Assembly (NCBI GenBank): GCA_018826545.1
Contig: JAHKAL010000046.1
Coordinates: 1-33,436 of the forward strand
Source: Patescibacteria group bacterium
GTDB lineage: Bacteria > Patescibacteriota > Microgenomatia > UBA8517
Length of the DNA stretch: 33,436 bases
Direction: 5' to 3'
This document shows positions 14,719 through 23,399 of this stretch, piece by piece (positions within the stretch are counted from its first letter, which is position 1; each line of letters begins with the position of its first letter). The notes beneath the pieces were generated by a model. That model ran no database searches. It saw nothing but the letters and a program-made list of their open reading frames with translations, and was not told the DNA's origin. The position numbers and the translations under genes were made by a program.

Positions 14719-16902
14719 TTATCTTTCTGTGGCAAGATCAACACTTATATTTTTTGAAAGATGGGGAAGAGTATTCAATTTACCTGGTAATATCGGAATA
14801 AATTTAATTTCAGCTCGAGAAAAGCCAGGAACAGTTTCCAAATATTTTTCTACAACACTTTTACTTTTACCTTTAGTTTTTTCTTTAATTTCATCAATTT
14901 TTATTTGAGGAAGTAAATTTACTTCGACAAAAATTTCAAAAAGATAGTTTTTTTCATCAACATTTTGCAAATCAAATCTTACTTTAACTTGATCGCTTCT
15001 TAAAACATACCCAGATGGTATCTGATCTTTTAAGGAATTATTGATAAAATCAAAAAAGTCTTTTTCATAAATAGCTACTCCTTTTGTGTTTATATTTAAA
15101 CTGAGTTTAAGATTTGATGCTTCATCGCCAATTTTATTACTAAACACTCTTGACAAATCTGTAGCAACAAGGGAATCATCGATAAAATATAGACCTCCTT
15201 CAAGTTTATTCTTTATATCACCTTTCGCACTTTCCAATAACTCATTTTCTAATTCTTTTAGAAGTTCTTCTTGATCATCTTCAGATACTGCAGAAATTTG
15301 TCTACTAGAACCCCCAGAAAAGTCTGCTGATGCAATTGCGTCAGCATCAGATTTTGGATAGTTCGAAACTTTAAAAACTTCATCTTTTGCAAGATTATAA
15401 TCTGCACCAAGACTACCTGCTGTAACGTCTACATTTGCTTCGCCGGGCAGGCTTGGAGAAATCGCCGCAGAAATAGATGCAGAACTATCAAGAGTAAATT
15501 GCAAATCTCCACTTGATAATAATATCGTTCCCGCAGAAAGCCTAATTGAATTTGCAGTACCATTTTGAATTTTTACTGTTCCTCTTGCTTTCTCTCCAAC
15601 AGTTTTAGTACCTGTAGTATTTTTTGTTTTTTCTCCTTCTTCGCTAACTTCAATTACTTTCCCGGAAAGAATTCCTTCTGAAACATTACTAGAACTCCCA
15701 CTTATATCTAGTGTGAGCTCAATTTTATCTTCAAGTTTTTTGGGGGAAACATAAATTGTAACAACTGCTTTGGGTAGTAACCACCATAACAAAAATCCAA
15801 TTATTAATAAAATAACAAAAATTACTCCACCCAAAACAAAATGCTTTTTATTACCATTAAATTTAATTTTTTGTTTAGGTACCTTATTAAAAATACCCTT
15901 AATACCAAGAAGTGCTTTATGTATTTTTTCAACAATATTATTTTTCTTTTTGATAGATTGTTGGGTATCATTTTTCAATTGCTGATCATTAACCAACTCT
16001 TTTTCTTTCAAAGTTACTTCTTTTTCTTTTACGATATCTCCTCCCATGACAAATCCTAAATCCTCTGGTTTTATAGACTTATCAGGCACTGAAACGTTTT
16101 CAACGTCTGGTGGAATTTCTTCATTATCTTTTTTTAAAGTTTCAATTGTTTTAATATTTGATATTTCAGATGCACCAGCAAGAGCTGTTGCTATTATTTT
16201 TCTATCAGGACTAATTGTTTCAATCTTTGGAGTGTGTAAAAATTTTATTTTTTCCCCTGATTCCCAATCATAAGCAAGTAAATTTTGTCTAACTTCCTCT
16301 AGCTCCCCTTCTTTACCATCATAAATTAAAAATCTTGATGGATATGAATCATTTAATCCAAATCTAGTTAAACCTTCTATAACATCATCTGGTATTGAAA
16401 CACTTCTCGCGACAGTAGTTGTTCCGATTAAATTACCAAGTTTAAAAAGGCTTATTTCAATGTTTTCTTCTCTTGTTGCTATAACAACTGCTGATAAAGG
16501 TGATCCTTCTTCAGATTTTGAAAGATGTGCTATTGCTTCTGATAAAACAACAAATCCAGAAGGTTCTAAAGACAATTCACTACAAATTTTTTTTATTTTT
16601 TCAATATACTCTTCTTTTATTTCTCCGTTTTCTACCCATTTACTACTTACTCCAAAAACAGTTTTAGAAGGTTCACCAATATCATTTGGAAAATTTTGAA
16701 TAGCTGAAGATAAAGAAGCATCACATGCATTTATCAAATCTTCATCTTCCATCCAAGAAACTGGATTACTGATAGACAGGACTTGAGCTTTTTCTTCATT
16801 AATAGTCCAAATTGCAGCCTGAATCAGTCCGGGCTCTAATACTATAGCCCAGAAAAAATCTTGGTTAATTTTTTCTTTTGAAAAGAAGTCTTTAAGGTCC
16901 AT
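14719..16902 (-). CDS. Large bitopic membrane protein with actin-like (PilM-like) cytoplasmic domain
   Basis: 727 residues with no confident named family. Residues 15-235 look like a divergent ASKHA/PilM-type domain: FWAIVLEPGLIQAAIW at the start, TVFGVSSKWV, a central LEPSGFVVLSEAIAHL, and LSAVVIATREENIEISLF followed by a second strand GNLIGTTTVARS. Residues 250-350 are a charged linker. One strong membrane segment spans 355-376. The remaining 350 residues are outside the cell and rich in beta-strand, Ser and Gly, with SGSSSNVSEG, GTVKIQNGTANSIRLSAGT and SLPGEANVDVTAGSLG; this part resembles baseplate-J-like proteins in texture. PilM normally recruits PilN at the inner membrane, so a type IV pilus-like or surface-assembly role is an inference. 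It sits between alaS (12 nt upstream) and the sortase (24 nt downstream). Confidence 0.8.
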   Translation of the reverse strand: MDLKDFFSKEKINQDFFWAIVLEPGLIQAAIWTINEEKAQVLSISNPVSWMEDEDLINACDASLSSAIQNFPNDIGEPSKTVFGVSSKWVENGEIKEEYIEKIKKICSELSLEPSGFVVLSEAIAHLSKSEEGSPLSAVVIATREENIEISLFKLGNLIGTTTVARSVSIPDDVIEGLTRFGLNDSYPSRFLIYDGKEGELEEVRQNLLAYDWESGEKIKFLHTPKIETISPDRKIIATALAGASEISNIKTIETLKKDNEEIPPDVENVSVPDKSIKPEDLGFVMGGDIVKEKEVTLKEKELVNDQQLKNDTQQSIKKKNNIVEKIHKALLGIKGIFNKVPKQKIKFNGNKKHFVLGGVIFVILLIIGFLLWWLLPKAVVTIYVSPKKLEDKIELTLDISGSSSNVSEGILSGKVIEVSEEGEKTKNTTGTKTVGEKARGTVKIQNGTANSIRLSAGTILLSSGDLQFTLDSSASISAAISPSLPGEANVDVTAGSLGADYNLAKDEVFKVSNYPKSDADAIASADFSGGSSRQISAVSEDDQEELLKELENELLESAKGDIKNKLEGGLYFIDDSLVATDLSRVFSNKIGDEASNLKLSLNINTKGVAIYEKDFFDFINNSLKDQIPSGYVLRSDQVKVRFDLQNVDEKNYLFEIFVEVNLLPQIKIDEIKEKTKGKSKSVVEKYLETVPGFSRAEIKFIPILPGKLNTLPHLSKNISVDLATER

Positions 16903-16914
16903 TTTATGGCAGTA

Positions 16915-18672
16915 TTATTTGTTGGTTGCGTAAATCCTAACGATTTCTGCACCAATTTTTTCTTGCTTAATAATTTTAACACGACCAATATTTTTTGTTG
17001 AAGAAACGTGGGGACCTCCGCAAACTTCTTTCGAATACCAATTCCCTTTAGGATCACCAACTGTATATACTTTTACTTTTCCCCCATATTTTTCTCCAAA
17101 AAAAGCCAAAGCACCCTCATTCTTTGCTTCAATCAAACTTTTTGTTTCAAAAGTAACAGGTAAATTTTCTTCTATTTGTTCATTAATTAATACTTCAACT
17201 TTTTTTATTTCTTTATCAGATAATTTTTGATTGTAAGAAAAATCAAATCTAAGCCTTTCCGAAGTAATATTTGAACCTTTCTGTTGAACAGGTTCTCCCA
17301 AAACTATTCTTAATGCTTTATGTAAAAGATGTGTAGCCGTATGAAGCTTAGTTACTTCTTCACTTGCATCAGATAAACCACCTTTAAACATTCCCGCAGA
17401 AGCACTACGAGAAAGATTTTTATGTTTTTCAAATTCTTCTTCAAAAACCTTTTTATCAATTTTTTGTCCTTTCTCCTCAGCAATTTCTTCAGTTAGTTCT
17501 AAAGGAAATCCATAAGTTTCATAAAGATAAAAAGCATTTTTACCATTAAGTTTTTCAATATTTTCGATTTCTTTTAATCCTTTTTTTAATGAAAGAGTAA
17601 ATTTATTTTCTTCTTTTATGAGAATACTTAATATTTCTTTCTTTTTTTTAATCAGAATTGGATATCTTCCTTTATAAGTAGAAATCACAGATTCACAAAT
17701 TTCTGATAAAAATGGTTTATGAATACCCAAAATCTTACCAAATCTAATTGCTCTTCTTATAAGTCTTCTTAAAACATACCCCTGAAGTTTATTAGATGGT
17801 ATAACTCCTTCACCAATTACAAAAGTTGAAGCACGAACATGGTCTGCAATTATCCTAAAAGCTTTTAAATTTTCTGTATATTTTTTCTGAGAAATTTCTT
17901 CAATACTATTAATAATTTCTCTCCATAAATCTTTTACTAGATAGTTGTCATCTAAACCGTTTAATACCGCAGTTGTTCTATCAACTCCCATTCCTGTATC
18001 TACATTTTTTTGTTTTAAAAGTTCAAATGATCCGTCTTTTTTCTTGTTATATTGCATAAAAACGTTATTCCAAATTTCAAAAAATCTTCCACAACCATCA
18101 CCAGGTTTACAAATTTTTCCACAAGGTTTCTCGGATACATCATAAAAAATCTCTGTATCTGGACCACACGGGCCAGTTTCACCGGCCGGACCCCACCAGT
18201 TATCTTCTTTTGGTAAAAATATTATTTTATCTTTTGGAATACCCAAGCCTTCCCAAATTTCAGATGACTCAGTATCACGATGTGCATCTTTGTCTCCTTC
18301 GAAGCAAGTAATCCAAAGTTTTTCTTTTTTAATCCCCAGTTCCTTTATAAGAAATTCATATGACCAAGTAATCGACTCTTTTTTCCAATAATCTCCCAAA
18401 CTCCAATTTCCAAGCATTTCAAAAAAAGTTTGATGAGAAGTATCACCAACTTCATCAATATCATTAGTTCTTAAGCAAACCTGATTATCCACCAATCTTT
18501 TCCCACCAGGGTGTTTTTCACCCAAGAGAAATGGAACCAAAGGATGCATTCCAGCAGTAGTAAATAAAACCGAAGGATCATTTTCAGGAATTAACGGAGC
18601 AGAAGGAATTACTGTATGTCCTTTTTCTTTAAAAAATTTTAAATATCTTTCAATTAAATCTTTCGAGGTCAT
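16915..18672 (-). CDS. alaS: Alanyl-tRNA synthetase without the C-Ala domain
   Basis: AlaRS charges tRNA-Ala and edits mischarged Ser/Gly. The 585 residues include the class II core (FTTAGMHPLVPFLLG, DVGDTSHQ-like DEVGDTSHQTFFEMLGNWS, RFFEIWNNVFMQY, DTGMGVDRT). A tRNA-recognition region follows (ADHVRASTFVIGEGV, GYVLRRLIRRAIRFG). The editing domain has its four metal-type ligands: H444 and H448 in HTATHLLH, C551 and H555 in CGGPH. Typical bacterial AlaRS is about 870 residues; this one stops right after the editing domain, so the coiled linker and C-Ala domain are missing. Such short forms are, to my knowledge, common in reduced CPR genomes. The start ATG (18670-18672) lies just downstream of a TATAAT. 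Confidence 0.95.
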   Translation of the reverse strand: MTSKDLIERYLKFFKEKGHTVIPSAPLIPENDPSVLFTTAGMHPLVPFLLGEKHPGGKRLVDNQVCLRTNDIDEVGDTSHQTFFEMLGNWSLGDYWKKESITWSYEFLIKELGIKKEKLWITCFEGDKDAHRDTESSEIWEGLGIPKDKIIFLPKEDNWWGPAGETGPCGPDTEIFYDVSEKPCGKICKPGDGCGRFFEIWNNVFMQYNKKKDGSFELLKQKNVDTGMGVDRTTAVLNGLDDNYLVKDLWREIINSIEEISQKKYTENLKAFRIIADHVRASTFVIGEGVIPSNKLQGYVLRRLIRRAIRFGKILGIHKPFLSEICESVISTYKGRYPILIKKKKEILSILIKEENKFTLSLKKGLKEIENIEKLNGKNAFYLYETYGFPLELTEEIAEEKGQKIDKKVFEEEFEKHKNLSRSASAGMFKGGLSDASEEVTKLHTATHLLHKALRIVLGEPVQQKGSNITSERLRFDFSYNQKLSDKEIKKVEVLINEQIEENLPVTFETKSLIEAKNEGALAFFGEKYGGKVKVYTVGDPKGNWYSKEVCGGPHVSSTKNIGRVKIIKQEKIGAEIVRIYATNK

Positions 18673-18678
18673 GGCTAA

Positions 18679-18684
18679 ATTATA
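18679..18684 (-). promoter_or_regulatory. Candidate -10 box, possibly giving a leaderless alaS mRNA
   Basis: A perfect TATAAT on the minus strand ends six bases before the alaS ATG. Transcription from it would start at or next to the A of the ATG. I cannot find a convincing -35 at 16-18 nt, so the promoter is tentative. Confidence 0.35.
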
Positions 18685-18724
18685 TCCTCAAGTCGCCCAT
18701 ATTATCCAGAGAAGAAAAAAGAAG

Positions 18725-18961
18725 TTAACCTTGGCCTTTTGTTTCCATTTTTTTATTCTTTCCAAACATTTCCAAAACTCCTGTAAGTTTTTCAGGCCTT
18801 ATTAGACCTCCTCCTAAAATCGAATCTTCCAAAATCGAGTTAAGCCTTTTTATTGCTTTCCTTAAATCAATAATTACTAAAAACACTTGTATACCCACAA
18901 CCCCCAACAAAAGAGTAAGAGTTATTACAACAACAATTAAAAGTGTTTGAACATTTTCCAT
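18725..18961 (-). CDS. Small single-TM membrane protein, function unknown
   Basis: A 78-residue protein with a long hydrophobic N-terminal segment (about residues 5-30, LLIVVVITLTLLLGVVGIQVFLVII). A basic amphipathic helix follows (DLRKAIKRLNSILED), then a glycine-rich turn and a lysine-rich C-terminal tail. The shape recalls short membrane proteins with a DUF948-like helix, but I cannot assign a family. It starts one base after the stop of the RodZ-like gene (TAA A ATG), so the two are likely translated together and may act together at the membrane. Its 3' end is separated from alaS by 52 nt. Confidence 0.75.
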   Translation of the reverse strand: MENVQTLLIVVVITLTLLLGVVGIQVFLVIIDLRKAIKRLNSILEDSILGGGLIRPEKLTGVLEMFGKNKKMETKGQG

Positions 18962-18962
18962 T

Positions 18963-19589
18963 TTAAAATTCAGGTTTTATATTACGACGAATCACTGTCT
19001 CTTTTCCAGACCTAGAAACTGCTTTAATAATAATTTCATTTGTCTCACTTGTTATTTGCAACTTAACTTCAAAATCTCCATCGCTTGAAGTTAATACAGG
19101 TTGATTGTTAACTGTTATCACTGCATCACTATCAGTTTTCCCTAAAACTTTAACTTTATTTTGCAAAATTGTTTGATTGTCTTCTGGCAAATTTACTACT
19201 AAATTCGGCGGACTAACAAATTTTTTATATTGGAAAAGTAGATATGATATTACTAATAAAAAAGTAAATATAAATCCAAACCAAAAAGTAAGTTTTGGAG
19301 ACCAATTAAATTTATTTGATATATCCGGTTTTGGATTCATTTGATTCTGTTTTTTAGGAGAATAATCTCTTTTCAAAACAGCCACTGCTTTTCTCCCGTC
19401 TATTTCTAAATATTGAGAAAGACTTTTTACAAAACCTAAAACTGTTGAATATTCTGGTAACTTATTCCATCTGCAATTTTCAATATTATCAACAAATTCT
19501 TTTTTAATTTTAGTTAATTCTTCAATCCTTTGTAGAGAATATTTTTTAGATAATCTTTCTTTTTTTAGAATTTCACCAATAGTATTCAT
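18963..19589 (-). CDS. RodZ-like HTH and single-TM protein
   Basis: 208 residues. The N-terminal 65 residues form a Cro/RodZ-type helix-turn-helix (TIGEILKKERLSKKYSLQRI, then TKIKKEFVDNIENCRWNKLP and FVKSLSQYLEID). A basic linker follows, then one membrane segment at about 100-121, and an external domain of beta-strands (PPNLVVNLPEDNQTILQNKV, VITVNNQPVLTSSDGDFEV) like the Ig-like or glucodextranase-type domains in many Gram-positive and CPR RodZ-like proteins. RodZ links MreB to the wall-synthesis machinery; no mreB is present here, so that role is inferred. The ATG at 19587-19589 is chosen; a TTG three codons upstream (19598) has a better-spaced AGGA and is a real alternative. It follows ftsK by 22 nt. 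Confidence 0.8.
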   Translation of the reverse strand: MNTIGEILKKERLSKKYSLQRIEELTKIKKEFVDNIENCRWNKLPEYSTVLGFVKSLSQYLEIDGRKAVAVLKRDYSPKKQNQMNPKPDISNKFNWSPKLTFWFGFIFTFLLVISYLLFQYKKFVSPPNLVVNLPEDNQTILQNKVKVLGKTDSDAVITVNNQPVLTSSDGDFEVKLQITSETNEIIIKAVSRSGKETVIRRNIKPEF

Positions 19590-19611
19590 ATTAATCAACT
19601 AATTCCTGAAG

Positions 19612-21696
19612 TTATTTTGTTTTTTGTGAAACAGCGAAAAATTCTTCTGCATTTTGAATAATAACTTCTCTAGGCTTTGACCCATCTTGAGGGCCAACTA
19701 TCCCTGCAGCTTCAAGTTGATCTATAAGTCTGGCTGCTCTTGCGTACCCAATGGAAAGTCTTCGTTGCAATAGTGATGCTGATGCTCTATCATACTGACA
19801 AATTTCTTTAACTGCATTATTAAAAAGCTCATCCACGTCCCCTTCAATTCCAGGTACAGCTGCAATACCTGATTTGGTCATTTTTGTAACTTCTTCTGTA
19901 TATTGAACTTTTATTCTTTGATTTTTCAAAAAATTAACAAGTTTTGAAATTTCTCGATCGGAAACAAAAGCACCTTGAATACGAATGGGTTTTGCCTGCT
20001 CTGGAGGAAGATAAAGCATGTCTCCTTTTCCTAAAAGTTTTTCTGCTCCTTGTGTATCCAAAATTACACGAGAATCAACTTGGGATGAAACAGCAAAAGC
20101 AATTCTACAAGGAATATTTGCTTTAATAAGTCCAGTTATAATATCAACTGACGGTCTTTGAGTTGCCAATACCATATGAATTCCAGTAGCGCGGCTCATT
20201 TGAGCAATTCTTGTTATTGCATCTTCAACCTCAACAGGAGAATAAAGCATAATATCAGCAAGTTCATCTATAAAAAGAATAATATAAGGAAGTGCCTGAA
20301 AACCGCTCATTTCATTATAACTATCAATATTTCTAGCCCCAGCCTGAGCAAATAACTTATAACGTCTGTCCATCTCAGACATTAGCCATCTTAATGCAGA
20401 AATTACTTTTTCTGGTTCGACAATTACTGGAGTTAATAGATGAGGTATCCCGTTATAAGCAGTAAGTTCTACTCTTTTTGGATCAACCAAAATCAACTTA
20501 ACTTCTGAGGGGGAGGTTCTAAAAAGAATCGATCCTAAAAAGGAATTAATACAAACAGATTTCCCAGAACCAGTTTGGCCTGCTATTAAAACATGAGGCA
20601 TTCTTCCGATGTCCGCAGTAAAAGCTTTACCAGACACATCAAGTCCTAGTGAAACAGCAAGCTTAGAATGATTTTCTTTCATTGGGTCCGATTCAATCAT
20701 TTTCCTCAAAGGAACAAACTCTGCGGATCTATTTGGAAGTTCAATACCCACTAATGATCTACCCGGAATTGGTGCTTCAATTCTTATTGTTCCAGTCGGG
20801 GCAGCTAAAGCTAGTGCCAAATCTCTTTCCAAAGCAGTAATTTTTGAAAGTTTTGTTCCAAGTGCTACTTCTAAAGCATATTGGGTGACAGCTGGCCCTA
20901 AATTGACTTCAACTACCCTAGCTGTAATTCCAAAACTTTCAAGGGTTTTTTCAATGGTTGAAGCGTTTCCTTTTATATCTCCTCTTTCAGCTTTACCTGC
21001 TTCAGTCTCATTTAAAATAGATAGTGGAGGATATTTCCAAACTTTATCCTCACCCGGAACATTACTTACTAGTTTTTGTTCTAAAGCATCAGAAGTAACT
21101 TTTGGTTTATTTTTTGAAGTTGCAGAAGAAGTATCTGTATATGAAGGACCACCAGATACTTTCATTTCTTTTTTACCAGCTCCTTGGGGGAATCTTTTAT
21201 CTCCTTTTATATAAAATCTCATTTGTTCAAATAGTTTTTTCAAGATTTTTATTACCTGACCAAAAGAAGTATTAAAAAGTATTATTAAACCTGTAATTAA
21301 AGTTCCAATTAAAATAATAAAAGTACCAAATGGTGTTACTAAAACTGAAATTCCATCCCAAGAGGCTTTTCCAATAAGACCTGCTTTTCCTAAAGAAGAT
21401 AATGAGACAAAAAACAGTAAACTTCCTACAACCACATTGGGTTGACTTAAAGGAATTTTAATTTTTGAAAGCATAAAAGCAAAAGAAAGAAAAATGAAAG
21501 GAAGAAATATTGTTGCCCAAGAGAAATTTAATACTAAAAAGTCATTAAGTTTACTCAAAATTAATCCCTGTCTTGCAAATGAAATTAAAACTAAAGCCGC
21601 AAGTCCAAAAAAAACTGTCTGAGTAATTGAATAGACAGTAGCTTTCTTCAGTCTTAAATTAAATTTTCTTTTTACTGACCTTCTTTTTTTAGCCAT
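19612..21696 (-). CDS. ftsK: DNA translocase FtsK/SpoIIIE
   Basis: FtsK pumps chromosomal DNA through the division septum. The 694 residues have an N-terminal membrane domain of probably four segments (about residues 22-42, 58-76, 87-105 and 118-141). A short linker follows, then the alpha domain and the RecA-like motor with Walker A GQTGSGKS (373-380) and Walker B YIILFIDELADI (471-482). The C-terminal winged-helix gamma domain is visible (DRASASLLQRRLSIGYARAA, LIDQLEAAGIVGP), which normally reads KOPS/SRS polarity sequences. The linker is short compared with E. coli FtsK. It starts 48 nt after RNase J, with a possible -10 box in the gap. Confidence 0.96.
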   Translation of the reverse strand: MAKKRRSVKRKFNLRLKKATVYSITQTVFFGLAALVLISFARQGLILSKLNDFLVLNFSWATIFLPFIFLSFAFMLSKIKIPLSQPNVVVGSLLFFVSLSSLGKAGLIGKASWDGISVLVTPFGTFIILIGTLITGLIILFNTSFGQVIKILKKLFEQMRFYIKGDKRFPQGAGKKEMKVSGGPSYTDTSSATSKNKPKVTSDALEQKLVSNVPGEDKVWKYPPLSILNETEAGKAERGDIKGNASTIEKTLESFGITARVVEVNLGPAVTQYALEVALGTKLSKITALERDLALALAAPTGTIRIEAPIPGRSLVGIELPNRSAEFVPLRKMIESDPMKENHSKLAVSLGLDVSGKAFTADIGRMPHVLIAGQTGSGKSVCINSFLGSILFRTSPSEVKLILVDPKRVELTAYNGIPHLLTPVIVEPEKVISALRWLMSEMDRRYKLFAQAGARNIDSYNEMSGFQALPYIILFIDELADIMLYSPVEVEDAITRIAQMSRATGIHMVLATQRPSVDIITGLIKANIPCRIAFAVSSQVDSRVILDTQGAEKLLGKGDMLYLPPEQAKPIRIQGAFVSDREISKLVNFLKNQRIKVQYTEEVTKMTKSGIAAVPGIEGDVDELFNNAVKEICQYDRASASLLQRRLSIGYARAARLIDQLEAAGIVGPQDGSKPREVIIQNAEEFFAVSQKTK

Positions 21697-21710
21697 AATT
21701 ATCTTTATTT

Positions 21711-21716
21711 ATTATA
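21711..21716 (-). promoter_or_regulatory. Candidate -10 box upstream of ftsK
   Basis: TATAAT on the minus strand, 14 nt before the ftsK ATG. No clear -35 is visible. If used, the leader would be only about 7 nt. Confidence 0.28.
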
Positions 21717-21744
21717 ACCAAGAGGTGAATTTATTTAAAGTAAT

Positions 21745-23397
21745 TTAAACTTCAACTACAACAGGAAGAACCATTGGCCTTCTTCCTATCTCTTTAAAGA
21801 AATACCTCTCTAAAAAGTCAGTTGTTATTTCTCTTAAGGTTTTTGCGTCTACTTTTCTTCTTGTTTCTACTCTTTGTTTTAATATTCCAGCTGCTTTACC
21901 TAAAAATTGCTTTCCTTGTTTTTCAAAAACAAAACCTCTACTTATTATTTCAGGAGTATTTATTAATTTCCCCTCATATTTATCCAGCTGTAATAAAACA
22001 ATAGCTATTCCTTCTTTAGCAAGTACTTGTCTATCTCTTAAAACAACTTTTCCAACATCTCCAATTCCCAATCCATCAACTAATACATTTTTTATATGCA
22101 CTTTTCCTGAAATTCTAGCATTATTTTGACTAAATTCGACAATTTCTCCAGCACCTAATCCAAAAACATTCTGTTCTAAGTAGCCCATACTTTGTGCAAT
22201 AAGATTGTATGCATGCATGTGTCTTATTGTTCCCCCAATTGGAATAAGATATTTTGGTCTTACCAAAGCAAAAAGCATTTCAATATCTTTCTGGCTTCCA
22301 TGACCAGAAACATGAAGATCTTCCTGCATATCGTAATAATGCACTTCAATTTGTTTTTCAATTAATTTATCTACAACTGAATCTATATTTGTTTTTGATC
22401 CGGGGGGTGCTGGATCTGAAGAAAAAACTACCACATCTCCCTTAGTCACACTTAAATAATCATGTTCTCCTAAGGCAACTCTATATAAAGCACTGCCCGG
22501 TTGTCCATAACTTCCAGAGATTATATACATAATCTGATTTTCAGGAATTTTATTTGCTTGCTTAATAGAAATAACTAGATTATTAGGAAAGGAAAGATAC
22601 CCTAATTTCTCTGCTATTTCAGCCTTTCTTTCAACTGATCTTCCTATAAAGACTACCTTTCTCCCTAGTTTTGAAGCTACATTTAAAGCTTGTTTCATTC
22701 TTGAAATATTTGAGGATATCGTTGTAAAGTAAACTTTCTTTTTTGCACCTCTAACTATCTCTTCAATTCTTCTTTCAATTTCTTTTTCACTTTCAGTGTA
22801 GCCTGGGTTTGTTGAACCTAAACTATCAGAAACTAATGCTAAAGGTTTTTTTGATGCCAGAAGTGCAACTTTTGAGACATCAAAAGGTCTTGCGTCAACT
22901 GGAGTCCAATCAAATTTGTAATCTGGAACATGGAAAATTCTTCCTTCTGGTGTATCTATTGCAAAACCAACACCATCTGGAACTGAATGAGAGGTTCTAA
23001 AGGGAGTGACTTTAAACACTCCAAAGTCTAATACATCTTTTTCTGGATCAAAAACAATTACCTCTTTACCCTTAACTCTATAATCCTCCAATTTATCTTC
23101 AATAAAACCAGCAACAAGTTTAGTTGCATATATTGGAGCTTTTATCTTTTCTGGCAAAAAAGGTAATGCTCCAAAATGATCTTCATGTCCGTGGGAAATT
23201 AAAATTGCTCGAACTTTTTGGAAATTTTCTTCTAAATAACTAAAATCAGGAATTACCAAATCAACACCATACATATCAGATTCTGGAAAACCAACACCAC
23301 AATCAACAACTATTATGTCGTTTCCATATTCGTATATATATAAATTTTCTGTAACATTTGTTGTGCCCGAAAGGGCTATAAATTTAAGTTTATTCAT
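21745..23397 (-). CDS. rnj: Ribonuclease J
   Basis: RNase J is a metallo-beta-lactamase/beta-CASP nuclease with endo- and 5'-exonuclease activity in mRNA decay and rRNA maturation. The 550 residues are the usual length. Metal-site residues seen are H69-x-H71-x-D73-H74 in SHGHEDH, H137 in RTSHSVPD, and the D in HVPDYKFD or LVSDSLGS. The beta-CASP region has SSNISRMKQ, VFIGRSVERK, SGSYGQPGSAL and the motif-B HVSGHGS (362-368). The expected motif C 'PVHGEYRM' reads PIGGTIRHM (386-394), so the histidine position is glycine. It starts two bases after the UDG gene, and pnp lies three genes upstream, which gathers RNA-decay enzymes in one block. Confidence 0.94.
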   Translation of the reverse strand: MNKLKFIALSGTTNVTENLYIYEYGNDIIVVDCGVGFPESDMYGVDLVIPDFSYLEENFQKVRAILISHGHEDHFGALPFLPEKIKAPIYATKLVAGFIEDKLEDYRVKGKEVIVFDPEKDVLDFGVFKVTPFRTSHSVPDGVGFAIDTPEGRIFHVPDYKFDWTPVDARPFDVSKVALLASKKPLALVSDSLGSTNPGYTESEKEIERRIEEIVRGAKKKVYFTTISSNISRMKQALNVASKLGRKVVFIGRSVERKAEIAEKLGYLSFPNNLVISIKQANKIPENQIMYIISGSYGQPGSALYRVALGEHDYLSVTKGDVVVFSSDPAPPGSKTNIDSVVDKLIEKQIEVHYYDMQEDLHVSGHGSQKDIEMLFALVRPKYLIPIGGTIRHMHAYNLIAQSMGYLEQNVFGLGAGEIVEFSQNNARISGKVHIKNVLVDGLGIGDVGKVVLRDRQVLAKEGIAIVLLQLDKYEGKLINTPEIISRGFVFEKQGKQFLGKAAGILKQRVETRRKVDAKTLREITTDFLERYFFKEIGRRPMVLPVVVEV

Positions 23398-23399
23398 TT

